Part shown: piece by piece, positions 22,331 through 23,334 of the stretch
Layout: every line of letters starts with the position of its first letter
Position numbering within the stretch: the first letter of the stretch is position 1
Origin: Chloroflexota bacterium
GTDB lineage: Bacteria; Chloroflexota; Dehalococcoidia; SM23-28-2; HRBIN24
Assembly (NCBI GenBank): GCA_030550295.1
Contig: JAUQPQ010000013.1
Span: 1 to 23,334 of the forward strand
Direction: 5' to 3'
Length of the DNA: 23,334 nt
Translations under genes and position numbers: made by a program
Notes under the pieces: generated by a model
Database searches by the model: none
Told to the model about the DNA's origin: nothing
Seen by the model: only the letters and a program-made list of their open reading frames with translations

Positions 22331-23334
22331 ATGCCTGCCAAGCAGGTGCTCTTTGCAGAAGAGGCACGGCGTCGTCTGAAGGAAGGGGTAGACATTTTGG
22401 CCAACGCCGTGAAGGTGACCTTAGGCCCTAGGGGTCGCAACGTGGTACTGGAGAAGAAGTTTGGGGCACCGGCGGTGGTGGACGACGGCGTCTCAGTGGC
22501 CAAGGAGATAGAGGTTAAGGACCCCTTCGTCAACTTGGGGGCCCAGCTATGCAAAGAGGTGGCCACCAAGACCAACGACGTAGCTGGTGATGGCACCACC
22601 ACGGCGACGGTGTTGGCGCAGGCCCTGGTAAGAGAGGGCATGCGCAACGTGGCAGCTGGTGCCAACCCCCTCGCCCTCAAGAGGGGCATCGAGAAGGGGG
22701 TTGAGGCGGTAGTGGAGGCCCTCAGGGAGATGGCCCAGCCTGTAGCTGGCAAGGAGCAGATCAAGAACGTGGCCACCATCTCCGGCCACGATCCTGAGAT
22801 CGGCGAGATCATAGCCGACGTGATGGAGAAGGTAGGCAAGGACGGCGTCATCACCGTAGAGGAAGGTAAGTCGATACGCACCGAGACGGAATTCGTAGAA
22901 GGGATGCAGATAGATAGGGGGTACGTCTCCCCTTACTTCGTCACCAACCCAGAGCGGATGGAAGCGGTGGTGGAGGAGCCGTACATCCTCATCACAGACA
23001 AGCGCATCTCCGCCGTCGCCGATATCCTGCCCGTATTGGAGCGAGTCCTCCAGACAGGGAAGAAGGAAATCGTCATCATCTGCGATGACCTAGAGGGCGA
23101 GGCGCTAGCTACCCTGGTGGTCAACAAGCTCCGGGGCACCCTCAACGCCTTGGCCATCAAGGCCCCCTCCTTTGGTGAAAGGCGGAAGGCCATACTGGAG
23201 GACATCGCCATCCTCACTGGTGGCACCTTCATAACTGAGGAGATGGGGCGCAAGCTGGAGAACGCCCAGGTCTCTGATCTGGGACGGGCCCGCAAGGTGG
23301 TGGCTACCAAGGAGGAGAGCGTCATAGTTGAGGG
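22331..23334 (+). CDS. groEL: Chaperonin GroEL (second copy, C-terminus cut by window edge)
   Basis: The frame starts at ATG 22331, six bases after GAGGAGGG, and remains open to the window edge (334 codons plus two bases), so about two thirds of the gene is present. It has LGPRGRNVVLEKKFG, the ATP-site GDGTTTATVLAQ, KVGKDGVITVEEG and the apical-domain CDDLEGEALATLVVNKLRGTLN (split by eye). It is clearly related to but diverged from the copy at 8683, for example VVDDGVSVAKEI against TITNDGVTIAKDI. It lies 49 bases after groES under the same CIRCE. The C-terminal tail is not visible. Confidence 0.97.
   Translation, partial: MPAKQVLFAEEARRRLKEGVDILANAVKVTLGPRGRNVVLEKKFGAPAVVDDGVSVAKEIEVKDPFVNLGAQLCKEVATKTNDVAGDGTTTATVLAQALVREGMRNVAAGANPLALKRGIEKGVEAVVEALREMAQPVAGKEQIKNVATISGHDPEIGEIIADVMEKVGKDGVITVEEGKSIRTETEFVEGMQIDRGYVSPYFVTNPERMEAVVEEPYILITDKRISAVADILPVLERVLQTGKKEIVIICDDLEGEALATLVVNKLRGTLNALAIKAPSFGERRKAILEDIAILTGGTFITEEMGRKLENAQVSDLGRARKVVATKEESVIVE

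Overview
The window looks like a compact, GC-rich bacterial chromosome segment. The best taxonomic guess is Chloroflexota (Dehalococcoidia-like). This is an inference from gene content: a multi-pass membrane protein ending in a LuxR helix-turn-helix, CIRCE-controlled chaperonins, acyl-CoA dehydrogenase and CaiB/racemase-type genes, very short or overlapping gene junctions, and a LexA box close to the Gram-positive consensus. No rRNA or marker phylogeny is available to prove it. I see no insertion sequence, prophage, CRISPR array or plasmid gene.

Layout. Positions 1-5190 (minus) are one uninterrupted reading frame of 1730 codons. It runs off the left edge and encodes a giant secreted multidomain protein with a 17-proline tract near the edge. 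Positions 5191-5531 are a divergent intergenic region holding nested inverted repeats and candidate promoters. Positions 5532-6863 encode the membrane LuxR-type regulator. Positions 6864-7344 hold only a decayed gene with an ABC-ATPase Walker A fragment. tRNA-Leu(GAG) and tRNA-Gly(GCC) follow, then an unrecognised gene with a TTG start, a perfect CIRCE operator, a stand-alone groEL, and a ROK-family sugar kinase.

Positions 11327-13604 (minus) form a small cluster: an orphan 134-aa protein, an alpha-methylacyl-CoA racemase-like CaiB/BaiF protein, an orphan 181-aa protein, and a 47-aa gene with its own near-consensus promoter. tRNA-Ala(GGC) with a consensus promoter follows, then a 24-nt perfect palindrome, an MgtC-family membrane protein and leuS. 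An acyl-CoA dehydrogenase (minus) and an AIM24-family gene (plus) diverge from interleaved promoters. trxA-trxB (minus), holA (plus) and lexA (minus) come next. lexA has a clear promoter with a LexA box just downstream. The window closes with a second CIRCE, groES and a second groEL cut by the right edge.

How the parts work together. Two CIRCE sites imply HrcA-type heat-shock control of both chaperonin loci. LexA with its box is an autoregulated SOS switch. trxA-trxB is a complete NADPH-thioredoxin reducing pair. The acyl-CoA dehydrogenase and racemase-like proteins suggest branched or fatty acyl-CoA catabolism. The least described items are the giant secreted protein with its facing membrane regulator, the 47-aa gene, and the orphan proteins at 7709-8512, 11529-12074 and 13200-13604. 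No whole new system is proven here.
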